From: Fusobacterium varium
Lineage (GTDB): Bacteria > Fusobacteriota > Fusobacteriia > Fusobacteriales > Fusobacteriaceae
Direction of reading: 5' to 3'
Assembly: GCA_021531615.1 (NCBI GenBank)
Contig: JADYUE010000023.1
Coordinates: 1 to 35,822 of the forward strand
DNA: 35,822 nt
This document shows, piece after piece, positions 24,502-33,200 of the stretch. Numbering within the stretch: the first letter of the stretch is position 1; every line of letters begins with the position of its first letter. Position numbers and translations under genes: made by a program. The notes under the pieces are model-generated. The model saw only the letters and a program-made list of their open reading frames with translations. It did no database searches and was not told the origin of the DNA.

Positions 24502-25641
24502 TTATTTCTTTCTAAAAGCTAAAATAATTCTTCCTATATTTTCACTGACTCTCTCTAAGTTTTTTTCTCCATTTTTAAGAGCAGTTTCTAAATTTTGTAC
24601 TCCAGGAAGAATAGAAAAAATACTATCAAATCCATAGTCATATAATATATCTATATCTTCACCAACATTTCCAGCTAATGCTATTACAGGTATATTTTGT
24701 TTTTTAGCTGCTTGAGCTACACCATATGGAGTTTTTCCAAAACGAGTTTGTCCATCTATACTTCCCTCTCCAGTTATTACAAGAGTTGCACCTTTTAATT
24801 TTTCTTCAAGCTTACTATATTCAATAACAATATCTATACCTCTTCTTAATTCAGCAGATAGAAATGCCATTAATCCAGCTCCTAAACCTCCTGCTGCTCC
24901 AGCACCAGCTACATTTTCAACATCAATTTTTAAATCCCTTCTTATTATTTCAGCAAAATGTTTTAAATTATTATCTAATACAGGAATAGTTTTATCAGTT
25001 GCTCCTTTTTGACGTCCAAATATGTAAGCAGCACCTTTAGCTCCAGTAAGTGGATTCTCTACATCACAAGCTACTATAATTTTAACATTTTTTAATCTCT
25101 CATCAAGTTCTGAAAGATCTATTTTATCTAATTTTGAAAGTTCTCCGCCACCAAAACCTATTTGATTACCATTTTTATCTAATAATTTTCCTCCAAGAGC
25201 TTGAATCATTCCAGCTCCTCCATCATTAGTAGCACTTCCACCTATTCCTATTAAAATAGTTTTAACATTTAGATCTAAAGCTTTTTTAATAAGCTCTCCA
25301 GTCCCAAAAGTTGTTGTTATCATAGGATCTCTTTTTTCTTTTGAGATTAATTCTAATCCACTAGCACTTGCCATCTCTAAAATAGCTGTTTCTTGATCTC
25401 CTAATACTCCTAACTTTCCTTGAATCTTTTCTCCTAAAGGATTAGTAACCTCTACAAAATAGATAACTCCATTTGTAGCATCTACTAGAGATTGTGTTGT
25501 TCCCTCTCCACCATCTGCCATTGGTACTTTTATAAATTCACTATCTTTTAAAACTTTTTTTAATCCTCTTTCAATAGCATCACAAGCCACTTTTCCACTC
25601 ATGCTCTCTTTAAAAGAGTCTGGTGCTATTACTATTTTCAT
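24502..25641 (-). CDS. Glycerate kinase (GarK/GlxK family)
   Basis: It phosphorylates glycerate to 2- or 3-phosphoglycerate, feeding glyoxylate or sugar-acid breakdown into glycolysis. The 379 residues show family motifs: MKIVIAPDSFKESMSG at the start, PMADGGEGT (about 40-48), GIGGSATNDGGAGM (about 131-144), DVENPLTGAKGAAYIFG (about 195-211), TGEGSIDGQT (about 288-297) and a C-terminal LAGNVGE segment. The start is the ATG after AGGAGG; a longer upstream frame lies in the leader. It is a single-gene unit with promoter and terminator, and no glyoxylate genes are nearby. Confidence 0.95.
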   Translation of the reverse strand: MKIVIAPDSFKESMSGKVACDAIERGLKKVLKDSEFIKVPMADGGEGTTQSLVDATNGVIYFVEVTNPLGEKIQGKLGVLGDQETAILEMASASGLELISKEKRDPMITTTFGTGELIKKALDLNVKTILIGIGGSATNDGGAGMIQALGGKLLDKNGNQIGFGGGELSKLDKIDLSELDERLKNVKIIVACDVENPLTGAKGAAYIFGRQKGATDKTIPVLDNNLKHFAEIIRRDLKIDVENVAGAGAAGGLGAGLMAFLSAELRRGIDIVIEYSKLEEKLKGATLVITGEGSIDGQTRFGKTPYGVAQAAKKQNIPVIALAGNVGEDIDILYDYGFDSIFSILPGVQNLETALKNGEKNLERVSENIGRIILAFRKK

Positions 25642-25723
25642 AAATTTTCCTCCTGTAATTTTAATAGTAATATAGTTATTTATTTTAATCTTATTTTTAT
25701 AATATTTTATATACGACATTTAA

Positions 25724-25752
25724 ATTATAACGAAACTTATTTGATAATTCAA
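25724..25752 (-). promoter_or_regulatory. Promoter of the glycerate kinase gene
   Basis: On the minus strand this is TTGAAT (25747-25752), a 17-base spacer and TATAAT (25724-25729). This implies a leader of about 75 bases before the start codon. Confidence 0.7.
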
Positions 25753-25822
25753 TGTTGATATTTTGTTAATAAATATAAAATTGAGTCAAAATACAAGATT
25801 TTAAAATCTAATCAATAATTTC

Positions 25823-25851
25823 TTGTAAAATCATGTAGTAAATGATAAAAT
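25823..25851 (+). promoter_or_regulatory. Promoter of the hpt operon
   Basis: TTGTAA (25823-25828), a 17-base spacer and TAAAAT (25846-25851) with a TG extension. Transcription should begin near 25858. Confidence 0.7.
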
Positions 25852-25872
25852 AATGTTGAATGAATTTTTATA

Positions 25873-25898
25873 AAGGTGATTATTTTATCACTTTTTTT
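25873..25898 (+). terminator. Terminator-like hairpin in the hpt leader
   Basis: AAAGGTGAT pairs with ATCAC plus T's (stem GTGAT 25876-25880 with ATCAC 25887-25891) and is followed directly by a run of seven T's, then AGGAGG and the hpt ATG. It looks like a short intrinsic terminator or attenuator starting about 15 bases after the predicted transcript start. Confidence 0.55.
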
Positions 25899-25908
25899 AG
25901 GAGGAAAA

Positions 25909-26433
25909 ATGGATTACACTATTGAAACATTAATATCAAGAGAAAAGGTTGAACAAAGAATTAAAGAGCTTGCTTGTGAAATCACAAAAGATTATGAAGG
26001 AAAAGAAGTTGTAGTTCTTGGACTTTTAAAGGGATCAGTTGTTTTTATGAGCGATCTTATTAAAGAATTAGATTTACCTCTTACTATTGATTTTATGAAT
26101 GTATCTAGTTATGGAAATGGAACTAGCACAACTGGTGTTGTAAAAATATTAAAAGACGTTGATCAAGAACTTAAAGATAAAGATGTTATAATTGTTGAAG
26201 ATATCATTGATACAGGGCTTACTTTAAGTTATGTAAAAGAGTTTATCAAAGCTAAAGGAACAAAAAGTGTTAAAGTTTGTACTCTTTTAGATAAACCTGA
26301 AAGAAGAAAAGTTGAAATGAAGGGAGACTATGTAGGATTTGAAATTCCTGATGAGTTTGTTGTAGGTTATGGACTTGACTATGCTCAAAAACATAGAAAT
26401 TTTCCATTTGTTGGAATAGTTGTAAAAAAATAA
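25909..26433 (+). CDS. hpt: Hypoxanthine phosphoribosyltransferase
   Basis: This purine-salvage enzyme makes IMP or GMP from hypoxanthine or guanine and PRPP. The 174 residues contain GLLKGSVVFMSDL (about 39-51), the flexible loop with SSYGNGTSTTG (about 66-76), the PRPP motif VIIVEDIIDTGLT (about 93-105) and DEFVVGYGLDY (about 147-157). The start is the ATG after AGGAGG; an in-frame GTG at 25876 falls in the leader hairpin. It is followed 13 bases later by rsmA. Confidence 0.95.
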   Translation: MDYTIETLISREKVEQRIKELACEITKDYEGKEVVVLGLLKGSVVFMSDLIKELDLPLTIDFMNVSSYGNGTSTTGVVKILKDVDQELKDKDVIIVEDIIDTGLTLSYVKEFIKAKGTKSVKVCTLLDKPERRKVEMKGDYVGFEIPDEFVVGYGLDYAQKHRNFPFVGIVVKK

Positions 26434-26446
26434 TCGGAGGAAAATA

Positions 26447-27241
26447 ATGTCCTTTAAACATAAAAAGAAATTTGGTCAAAACTTTTTGACAGATCAAAGA
26501 GAAGTATTAAGAAAAATAATGGAAGTATCAGATGTTAAAGCTGAAGATACAGTATTAGAGATAGGACCAGGAGAAGGGGCATTGACAGCTCTACTTTTAG
26601 ATACTGCTAAAAAAGTTGTCACTGTTGAGATAGATAGAGATCTTGAGAAAATATTGAGAAAGAAATTTGACTCTAATCCTAAGTATACTCTAGTTATGAA
26701 TGATGTATTAGAAACTAATTTAAAAGATTATGTTGGAGAGGGAACAAAGGTTGTTGCTAATATACCTTACTACATAACATCTCCTATTATCAATAAATTA
26801 ATAGAAAATAGAGATGTGATTGATGAAATATACATCATGGTACAAAAAGAGGTAGCAGAAAGAATTTGTGCTAAAAAAGGAAAAGAGAGAAGTGTTCTTA
26901 CTCTAGCAGTAGAATATTTTGGAGAAGCTGAGTATCTTTTCACAATTCCAAAAGAGTTTTTTACTCCTATCCCTAAGGTAGATTCTGCTTTTATGTCTAT
27001 TAAGCTTTACAAAGATGAAAGATATAGCAAAATAGTAGATGAAGATTGTTTCTTTAAATATGTAAAGGCTGCCTTTGCTAACAAAAGAAAAAATCTATTA
27101 AACAACTTCACATCTTTGGGAAAATCTAAAGATGAATTGAGAGAGATTTTAGCTCAAGCTAATATTGCTGAAACAGAGAGAGCTGAAAATCTTTCTATTG
27201 ATGATTTTTTAAATCTAATTGCTATATTTGAAAAAAAATAA
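26447..27241 (+). CDS. rsmA: 16S rRNA dimethyladenosine transferase RsmA (KsgA)
   Basis: RsmA dimethylates two adjacent adenines in helix 45 of 16S rRNA during 30S assembly. The 264 residues contain KKFGQNFLTD (about 6-15), the SAM motif VLEIGPGEGALT (about 37-48), the catalytic NIPYYITSPI (about 104-113) and a C-terminal helical domain with FTPIPKVDSAF (about 171-181) and FANKRKNLLNN. A GGAGG site precedes the ATG. A terminator-like hairpin follows before the next gene. Confidence 0.96.
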   Translation: MSFKHKKKFGQNFLTDQREVLRKIMEVSDVKAEDTVLEIGPGEGALTALLLDTAKKVVTVEIDRDLEKILRKKFDSNPKYTLVMNDVLETNLKDYVGEGTKVVANIPYYITSPIINKLIENRDVIDEIYIMVQKEVAERICAKKGKERSVLTLAVEYFGEAEYLFTIPKEFFTPIPKVDSAFMSIKLYKDERYSKIVDEDCFFKYVKAAFANKRKNLLNNFTSLGKSKDELREILAQANIAETERAENLSIDDFLNLIAIFEKK

Positions 27242-27258
27242 GCTGCAATTTAAGAGAG

Positions 27259-27294
27259 CAGGCTGACAATTTAGTCAGCCTTGTTTTAAATTTT
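27259..27294 (+). terminator. Terminator-like hairpin after rsmA
   Basis: AGGCTGAC (27260-27267) pairs with GTCAGCCT (27274-27281) around a 6-base loop, followed by TGTTTTAAATTTT. It is strong, but the next gene starts 15 bases later with no visible promoter, so read-through is likely. Confidence 0.75.
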
Positions 27295-27308
27295 AAGATG
27301 GAGGAAAA

Positions 27309-27563
27309 ATGCTAGGAAGTTATGAGTTTCTGATTCAAAGCAGAAAAGAGGATATTGACTTTATAAATAAAGTTGTAGAAGCTTATGAAGGAGCTGGAGT
27401 TGTAAGAACTGTAGATCCTCAAAAGGGGCTTATAAATATAATTACTACATATGATTTTAAAGATTTTGTAAAATTTGTTATAGAGGATTTAAAAAAATAT
27501 GATGTAGTAGCTGAAATCATAGAAGAGGGAGCTTGGAAAGGTTCTCTATATATTAATAAATAA
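27309..27563 (+). CDS. DUF4911-like small protein
   Basis: This 84-residue soluble protein begins MLGSYEFLIQ. An alpha-beta pattern (strand, helix 15-28, strand VVRTVDP, strand LINIITT, helix DFVKFVIEDL, strand) suggests a ferredoxin-like fold. It resembles the DUF4911 family known beside khpA and rimM in Fusobacteria and Clostridia; the function is unknown. It has a GGAGG site, with 18 bases to the khpA start. A role in translation or RNA handling is suggested only by context. Confidence 0.75.
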   Translation: MLGSYEFLIQSRKEDIDFINKVVEAYEGAGVVRTVDPQKGLINIITTYDFKDFVKFVIEDLKKYDVVAEIIEEGAWKGSLYINK

Positions 27564-27581
27564 TATTTAGTGGAGGAAAAG

Positions 27582-27821
27582 ATGGAAAAATTAGAAAAAT
27601 TAATCAACTATATTATAAAAGAGCTTGTAGATACTAAAGAGGCTGTAATGATAGATTATGATGCTATTGATGATACTATCACTTTTAAAGTAAGTGTTGC
27701 CAAAGGAGAAATGGGAAAAATAATCGGTAAAAATGGACTTACAGCTAATGCAATTAGAGGAGTTATGCAAGCTGCTGGAGTTAAAGATAAACTAAATGTA
27801 AATGTTGAATTTTTAGACTAG
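27582..27821 (+). CDS. khpA: KH-domain RNA-binding protein KhpA
   Basis: This 79-residue protein is essentially one type II KH domain (YlqC/KhpA family). The RNA-binding G-x-x-G loop lies in GKIIGKNGLTANAIRG (about 44-59). KhpA partners KhpB and affects cell division and small RNAs in Gram-positive species. The start is the ATG 5 bases after GGAGG; a GTG at 27570 precedes that site. It sits immediately before rimM-trmD, a common arrangement. Confidence 0.94.
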   Translation: MEKLEKLINYIIKELVDTKEAVMIDYDAIDDTITFKVSVAKGEMGKIIGKNGLTANAIRGVMQAAGVKDKLNVNVEFLD

Positions 27822-27833
27822 GAGGATTGATTG

Positions 27834-28385
27834 ATGGAGCTTTTTACAGTTGGTAAAATATCTGGAACTCATCATCTTAAAGGAGCTGTAAAGATTATAG
27901 CTAATGTATCAGATGCTGAGATCTTAGTTGGAAATAAAGTCATTATTGATATTCAAGGGGAACAAAAAATACTTACTATCACAAGTGTAAGTCCTCTTGT
28001 TGGAAATAAATGGACAGTTGAATTTCAAGAAATAACTAATAAAACTGATGCTGGAAAGTTAAAAAATGGACTTATAAAAGTTAGAAGAGATATTTTAGGA
28101 ATAGCTGAAGATGAATATCTTTTAAACGATCTTATGGATATGGAAGTTGTAGATATGAAAAATAATGAAACTATTGGAAGAGTAATTGATATTTTTGAAA
28201 CTGCTGCTCACGATATTCTTGTAGTTGAAGATGAAAAAAGTGAAGCTATGATTCCAGATATTGATGAGTTTGTTAAAAAGATAGATTTTGATAAAAGAAC
28301 TATTTTTGTTGAACTTATTGATGGTATGAGAGAGATGAAAGGAAAAAAATATCAGCAAGATGATGGAATAGAAGATGAGGAGTAA
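27834..28385 (+). CDS. rimM: Ribosome maturation factor RimM
   Basis: RimM binds protein S19 and helps assemble the 30S head. The 183 residues have an N-terminal beta barrel (FTVGKISGTHHLKGAVKI, about 4-21) and a C-terminal PRC barrel (LLNDLMDMEVVD about 98-109, then IPDIDEFVKKID). The ATG at 27834 is preferred over the TTG just before it, both served by GGAGG. trmD starts 3 bases after the stop. Confidence 0.95.
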   Translation: MELFTVGKISGTHHLKGAVKIIANVSDAEILVGNKVIIDIQGEQKILTITSVSPLVGNKWTVEFQEITNKTDAGKLKNGLIKVRRDILGIAEDEYLLNDLMDMEVVDMKNNETIGRVIDIFETAAHDILVVEDEKSEAMIPDIDEFVKKIDFDKRTIFVELIDGMREMKGKKYQQDDGIEDEE

Positions 28386-28388
28386 TTT

Positions 28389-29117
28389 ATGAAAATAAAT
28401 ATTTTAACTCTATTTCCAGAGATGTTCAGAGGATTTACAGGAGAGAGCATAATCAAGAGAGCTTTGGAAAAAAATCTTTTAGAGATAAATGTAATTAATA
28501 TTAGAGATTTTTGTTATGATAAGTATAAACAAGCTGATGACAAGGTTTTTGGTGGAGGGGCAGGAATGCTTATGAAACCAGAGCCACTTATTAGAGCATT
28601 AAATACACTTGGGGGAAAAGTTATATATACTTCACCTCAAGGTGTTAGATTTGATCAAAAGTTGGCAATAGAACTTTCTCAAGAGGAGGAGATCACTATA
28701 ATTGCTGGACACTATGAGGGAATTGATGAGAGAGTAGTGGAAAGTAGAGTTGATTTAGAAGTGTCTATTGGGGATTTTGTTTTAACTGGTGGGGAGTTAC
28801 CTGCTATGGTGATGACAGATTGTATTGCTAGACTTGTTCCTGGAGCTATTAAGCAGGAATCTTATGAAAATGACTCTTTTTTTAATGGACTTTTAGATTA
28901 TCCAAACTACACAAGACCTGAAGAGTATGAGGGAATGAAAGTGCCAGAGGTTTTATTGTCTGGACACCATAAAAATATAGAGATTTGGAGAAAAAAAGAG
29001 AGCTTAAAGAGAACTTATCTAAGGAGACCAGATCTTTTAAAGGGAAGAGAGTTTGATAAGTTAGAGAAAAAACTTTTAAACGAGATAAAAGAGGAGTTAA
29101 AAAAGGAGAGTAAATAA
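28389..29117 (+). CDS. trmD: tRNA (guanine37-N1)-methyltransferase TrmD
   Basis: TrmD methylates G37 next to the anticodon and so prevents frameshifting. The 242 residues contain NILTLFPEMF, the substrate motif DDKVFGGGAGMLMKPEP (about 50-66), the trefoil-knot SAM site IIAGHYEGIDERV (about 104-116), SIGDFVLTGGELPAM (about 126-140) and the C-terminal VLLSGHHKNIEIWR (about 192-205). A GAGGAG site overlaps the rimM end. The stop overlaps the next start codon. Confidence 0.97.
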   Translation: MKINILTLFPEMFRGFTGESIIKRALEKNLLEINVINIRDFCYDKYKQADDKVFGGGAGMLMKPEPLIRALNTLGGKVIYTSPQGVRFDQKLAIELSQEEEITIIAGHYEGIDERVVESRVDLEVSIGDFVLTGGELPAMVMTDCIARLVPGAIKQESYENDSFFNGLLDYPNYTRPEEYEGMKVPEVLLSGHHKNIEIWRKKESLKRTYLRRPDLLKGREFDKLEKKLLNEIKEELKKESK

Positions 29118-29650
29118 TGATCTATAAACTTGGAGAATATATTCCAAAAATTGGAAAGAATAATTATATTGCTGAAAGTGCAAGTGTAATTGGAAAAGTT
29201 GAAACAGGAGAGAATGTATCAATTTGGTTTTCTGCTGTTTTAAGAGGAGATATGAGCTTAATTAAAATTGGTAATGGCTCAAATGTTCAAGATAATTCAA
29301 CTTTACATGGAGATACAGATTTTCCTACAACAATAGGAGAGAGAGTTACTATTGGGCATAACTGTGTTGTGCATGGTTGTACAGTAGGAGATAACTCAAT
29401 AATTGGAATGGGAAGTATTATTTTAAACGGAAGTGTTATCCCTAAAAACTGTATAGTATCTGCTGGTTCTGTGGTAAATAGTAAATTGAAAGCAGAGGAA
29501 GGGGATCTTATAGCAGGTTCTCCAGCTAGAGTTATAAAGAAACTTTCTGAAAAACATTGGGAATATTTAGAATATGCAAGTGGAGTTTATCTTGCAAAGA
29601 TAGATAGATTTAAAAATCAGTTAGAAGAGATTAAATTAGAAGAAAAATAA
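29117..29650 (+). CDS. Gamma-carbonic-anhydrase-like left-handed beta-helix protein
   Basis: This 177-residue hexapeptide-repeat protein of the YrdA/PaaY/CaiE type has regular turns such as VSIWFSAVLRGDMSLIKIG, NVQDNSTLHGD, IGHNCVVHGCTVGDNSIIGMG and SPARVIKK. Histidines in LHGD, IGHN and VHG sit where gamma-carbonic anhydrases bind metal (about H67, H84 and H89). Carbonic anhydrase activity is possible but not established for most relatives. It overlaps trmD by one base. Confidence 0.9.
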   Translation: MIYKLGEYIPKIGKNNYIAESASVIGKVETGENVSIWFSAVLRGDMSLIKIGNGSNVQDNSTLHGDTDFPTTIGERVTIGHNCVVHGCTVGDNSIIGMGSIILNGSVIPKNCIVSAGSVVNSKLKAEEGDLIAGSPARVIKKLSEKHWEYLEYASGVYLAKIDRFKNQLEEIKLEEK

Positions 29651-29673
29651 ATTTAAAGAAGGGATTATATAAA

Positions 29674-30237
29674 ATGAGAGATAAAATATACTTAGGATTA
29701 GTTCATTATCCTGTTTACAATAAAAATAATGACGTTGTATGTACTTCTGTTACAAACTTTGATATCCACGATATTTCAAGAAGTTGTAGAACTTATGATG
29801 TAAAAGGATACCGTTTAATTGTTCCAGTAGATGCACAAAAAATGCTTACTGAAAGAATTATAGGTTACTGGCAAGAGGGTACAGGGGGACAATTTAACAA
29901 GGATAGAGAAAATGCCTTTGCTATAACTAGAGTTATGGACAGTATTGAAAAGGTAATTGAAGAGATTGAAGAGAAAGAGGGACAAAAACCTGTTATTATC
30001 ACAACTTCAGCAAGAATTTTCCCTAATACTGTAAGCTATAAAACAATGTCAGATATGATATTTGAAGATGACAGACCATACTTATTATTATTTGGTACTG
30101 GTTGGGGGCTTACAGATGAAGTAATGGATATGTCAAACTATATTCTTGAGCCAATTAGAGGAAATACAAAATATAATCATCTTTCTGTAAGAGCTGCTGT
30201 GGCTATTATACTTGATAGACTTTTAGGAGAAAGATAA
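29674..30237 (+). CDS. SPOUT-family RNA methyltransferase (TM1570-like)
   Basis: This 187-residue protein belongs to the small SPOUT family that accompanies trmD in Fusobacteria, Thermotogae and Clostridia. It begins IYLGLVHYPVYNKN, has the knot region LLFGTGWGLTDEV (about 139-151) and the C-terminal PIRGNTKYNHLSVRAAVAIILDRL. The target RNA is not known. AGAAGGG lies before the ATG. It is the second SPOUT enzyme in this operon, and polC begins 25 bases later. Confidence 0.88.
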   Translation: MRDKIYLGLVHYPVYNKNNDVVCTSVTNFDIHDISRSCRTYDVKGYRLIVPVDAQKMLTERIIGYWQEGTGGQFNKDRENAFAITRVMDSIEKVIEEIEEKEGQKPVIITTSARIFPNTVSYKTMSDMIFEDDRPYLLLFGTGWGLTDEVMDMSNYILEPIRGNTKYNHLSVRAAVAIILDRLLGER

Positions 30238-30262
30238 TTAAAAATACAGTTCTGGAGGGAAA

Positions 30263-33200
30263 ATGAGTAGAAATGAGATAAGGATCAAACCTCAAGATGG
30301 TATTTTCAGACAGATGGGAATAGAAAATGTAAGTATTAAGGAGATTGTTTTTTATGAAAGAAACAAGAAGATGAAATTTATGTGTTCTGTTCCCAGTGTC
30401 AAAGATCTCAAAGAACTGGATATAATTTATGAAAATATCAAAAAGAATTTTGGAAAAGAGCTTGAGGTTGACTTTAAAGTAGAATATACAAAGAGTGAGA
30501 TTATGAGAGAGGAGCTTGTGACAATAGTAGAAAAGGCTATAATTAGATTAAAAGCTAGAAATGCTATTTCCAAATCCTTTCTTTATTTTTACAGAATAAG
30601 AATAGAAGAAGCTATCATTGATATTGAATTAAATGATAAAACTTCCATTGAAATTCTTCTTCAATCTAAAATAGATGAGAAACTTGAAAATATTTTAGAA
30701 AACTATGGAATATTTAATTTTAAAGTTAAATTTGTTCATGGGGACTTTTCAAAGGAGCTTACAGAGGTTGAAGCTCAAAAACAGAAAGAGATGATAACTC
30801 TATCAGCTAAGATAGATTCTGAAAATAGGGCTACTGCTGCTAATAAACCACAAAAGGGAAATGAGATCTATGTAAAACAAGGTGGGTTCCAAAGACAAAG
30901 TTATTCTAGTAACAAAACTAAGGAGATTAAGGGAAATAGTATCTCTTTAACTGAGTTTTTTGAGCTTTATGAAGATGAATTATGTGTAGTTGAAGGAGAA
31001 GTATTCTCTATTGAAAGTAGAGATATTAGAAATGAAAAAATCCTGCTTACAATAAGATTAACTGATGAGGTTACTTCTCTAACATCAAAGGTTTTCTGTG
31101 ATAAGGATAAGCCTGTGGAAGTATCTGTTGGAGATTTTATAAAAATTAGTGGTAAAAAACAAATTGATAGATACTCTGATAATGAAGAGGTAATAATAAT
31201 AAACTCTATCAATAAGTTAGAGAAAACAAAAGCTAAAAAAGAGGACAAGGCAGAAGTTAAAATGGTAGAACTTCACACTCACAGTAAGATGAGTGAGATG
31301 GTAGGAGTTGAAGATATTGGCGATCTTATAAAACGTGCTATCTCTTATGGGCATAAGGCTATGGCTATCACAGATTACTCTGTTGTTCATGCTTTCCCAT
31401 TTGCATATAAAGCAGCTAAAGGAAAGGATTTTAAAGCTATCCTAGGTTGTGAAATGTATATGGTTGATGATACTTTGCCTATGGTAAGAGATTGTAAAAC
31501 TGGTGCTATTGAAGATACTACCTTTGTTGTTTTTGACTTAGAAACATTTGGACTTAATAGTCACAAAAATGAGATTATTGAGATAGGTGCTATTAAACTA
31601 AAGGGAACTAGAATAGTTGATACCTTTAGTTCATTTGTTAATCCTAATAAGATTATACCTAAGAGAATATCAGAATTAACTCATATAACTCAAGATATGG
31701 TGGACAATGCTCCTACTATTGAAGATGTGCTACCTAAATTTTTAGAGTTTACTAAAGATGCTGTAATGGTAGCTCACAACTCAGCTTTTGATATGGGATT
31801 TATTAGAAGAGATGCCCAAAAATATATGGGAATAGATTATAAACCACCTATAATAGATACTTTGCAAATGGCAAGAGATCTATATCCAGATTTAAAAGGT
31901 TATAATCTTGATAGATTAAATAAAACTTTTAAACTCTCTCTTGAAAATCATCATAGAGCTATTGATGATGCTCAATCAACAGCCAAGCTTTTCATTATGT
32001 TTTTAGAAAAATATATTGAAAATGGAGTAGTTAATGTTGAGGATATGAATGGAGCTTTTCCTTTAAATATTCAAAAACAAGCTACTAGAAATATTGTGGT
32101 AATTGCTAAAAATTTAACTGGATTACAAAATCTATATAGATTAGTTTCTGAATCACATATTGACTATTATGGAAGTAAAAAACCAAGAGTTCTTAAAAGT
32201 CGTGTAGATAAATTAAGAGATGGATTAATAGTTGGAAGTTCTTTAACTAGTCATTTCTCAAATGATGGAGAATTAGCTGAATACTATATGAGATATGATC
32301 TTGAAAATGTAGAAAAAAATATAGATTTCTATGACTATATAGAACTTTTACCTAGAGCTACTTATGCTGAACTTTATGAGGAAGATGGAACAGGAACAAT
32401 CTCATCTTTTGAGCAGATTGAGGATATGAATAGATATTTCTACAATCTTGCTAAAGAGAGAGGAAAGTTAGCAACTGCCAGTTCAAATGTTCACTATAAT
32501 AATGAGGAAGATTATAAGATAAGAAGTATTCTTCTTTATGGTAGTGGAAATGTATTTAGAGAAAATCAATATAAAACAGATAATAAATTTTACTTTAGAA
32601 CTACTGATGAACTGCTAGATGAATTTAGTTACTTAGGAGAAGAGGTAGCTAATGAGATAGTTGTTAAAAATACCAATGCCATAGCTGATATGGTTGAGGT
32701 AATTAAACCAGTACCTGATGGTTTCTACCCACCTAAAATTGATAATGCAGAGAATATAGTTAAAGAGATGACATATGAAAAAGCATATCGTATCTATGGT
32801 AACCCACTTCCAGAGATTGTTAAAGCTAGACTTGAAAGAGAGCTAGGAGCAATTATAGGAAATGGATTCTCAGTACTTTATCTATCAGCACAAAAACTTG
32901 TTAAAAAATCTCTAGATAGTGGATATCTAGTAGGTTCGAGGGGATCGGTAGGTTCATCTTTAGTTGCATTTATGATGGGAATTACAGAAGTTAATGCTCT
33001 TTATCCTCACTACATCTGTACTAACCCTGAATGTAAAAATTCAGAGTTTATAGAGAGAGAGGGAGTAGGTATTGACTTACCTGAAAAAATATGTCCTAAG
33101 TGTGGGCAACCATATAAACGTGATGGATACTCAATACCATTTGAAGTATTTATGGGATTTAATGGAGAGAAAGTACCTGATATTGACCTTAACTTCTCTG

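Noticed and set aside
25642-25719. Longer N-terminus for glycerate kinase
   Set aside because: The extra 26 residues are low-complexity leader translation, and AGGAGG lies directly before the ATG at 25641.
27259-27294. rsmA hairpin as an operon boundary
   Set aside because: The stem is strong, but no promoter is visible in the 15 bases before the next start, so a complete break is doubtful; it is kept only as a terminator-like hairpin.
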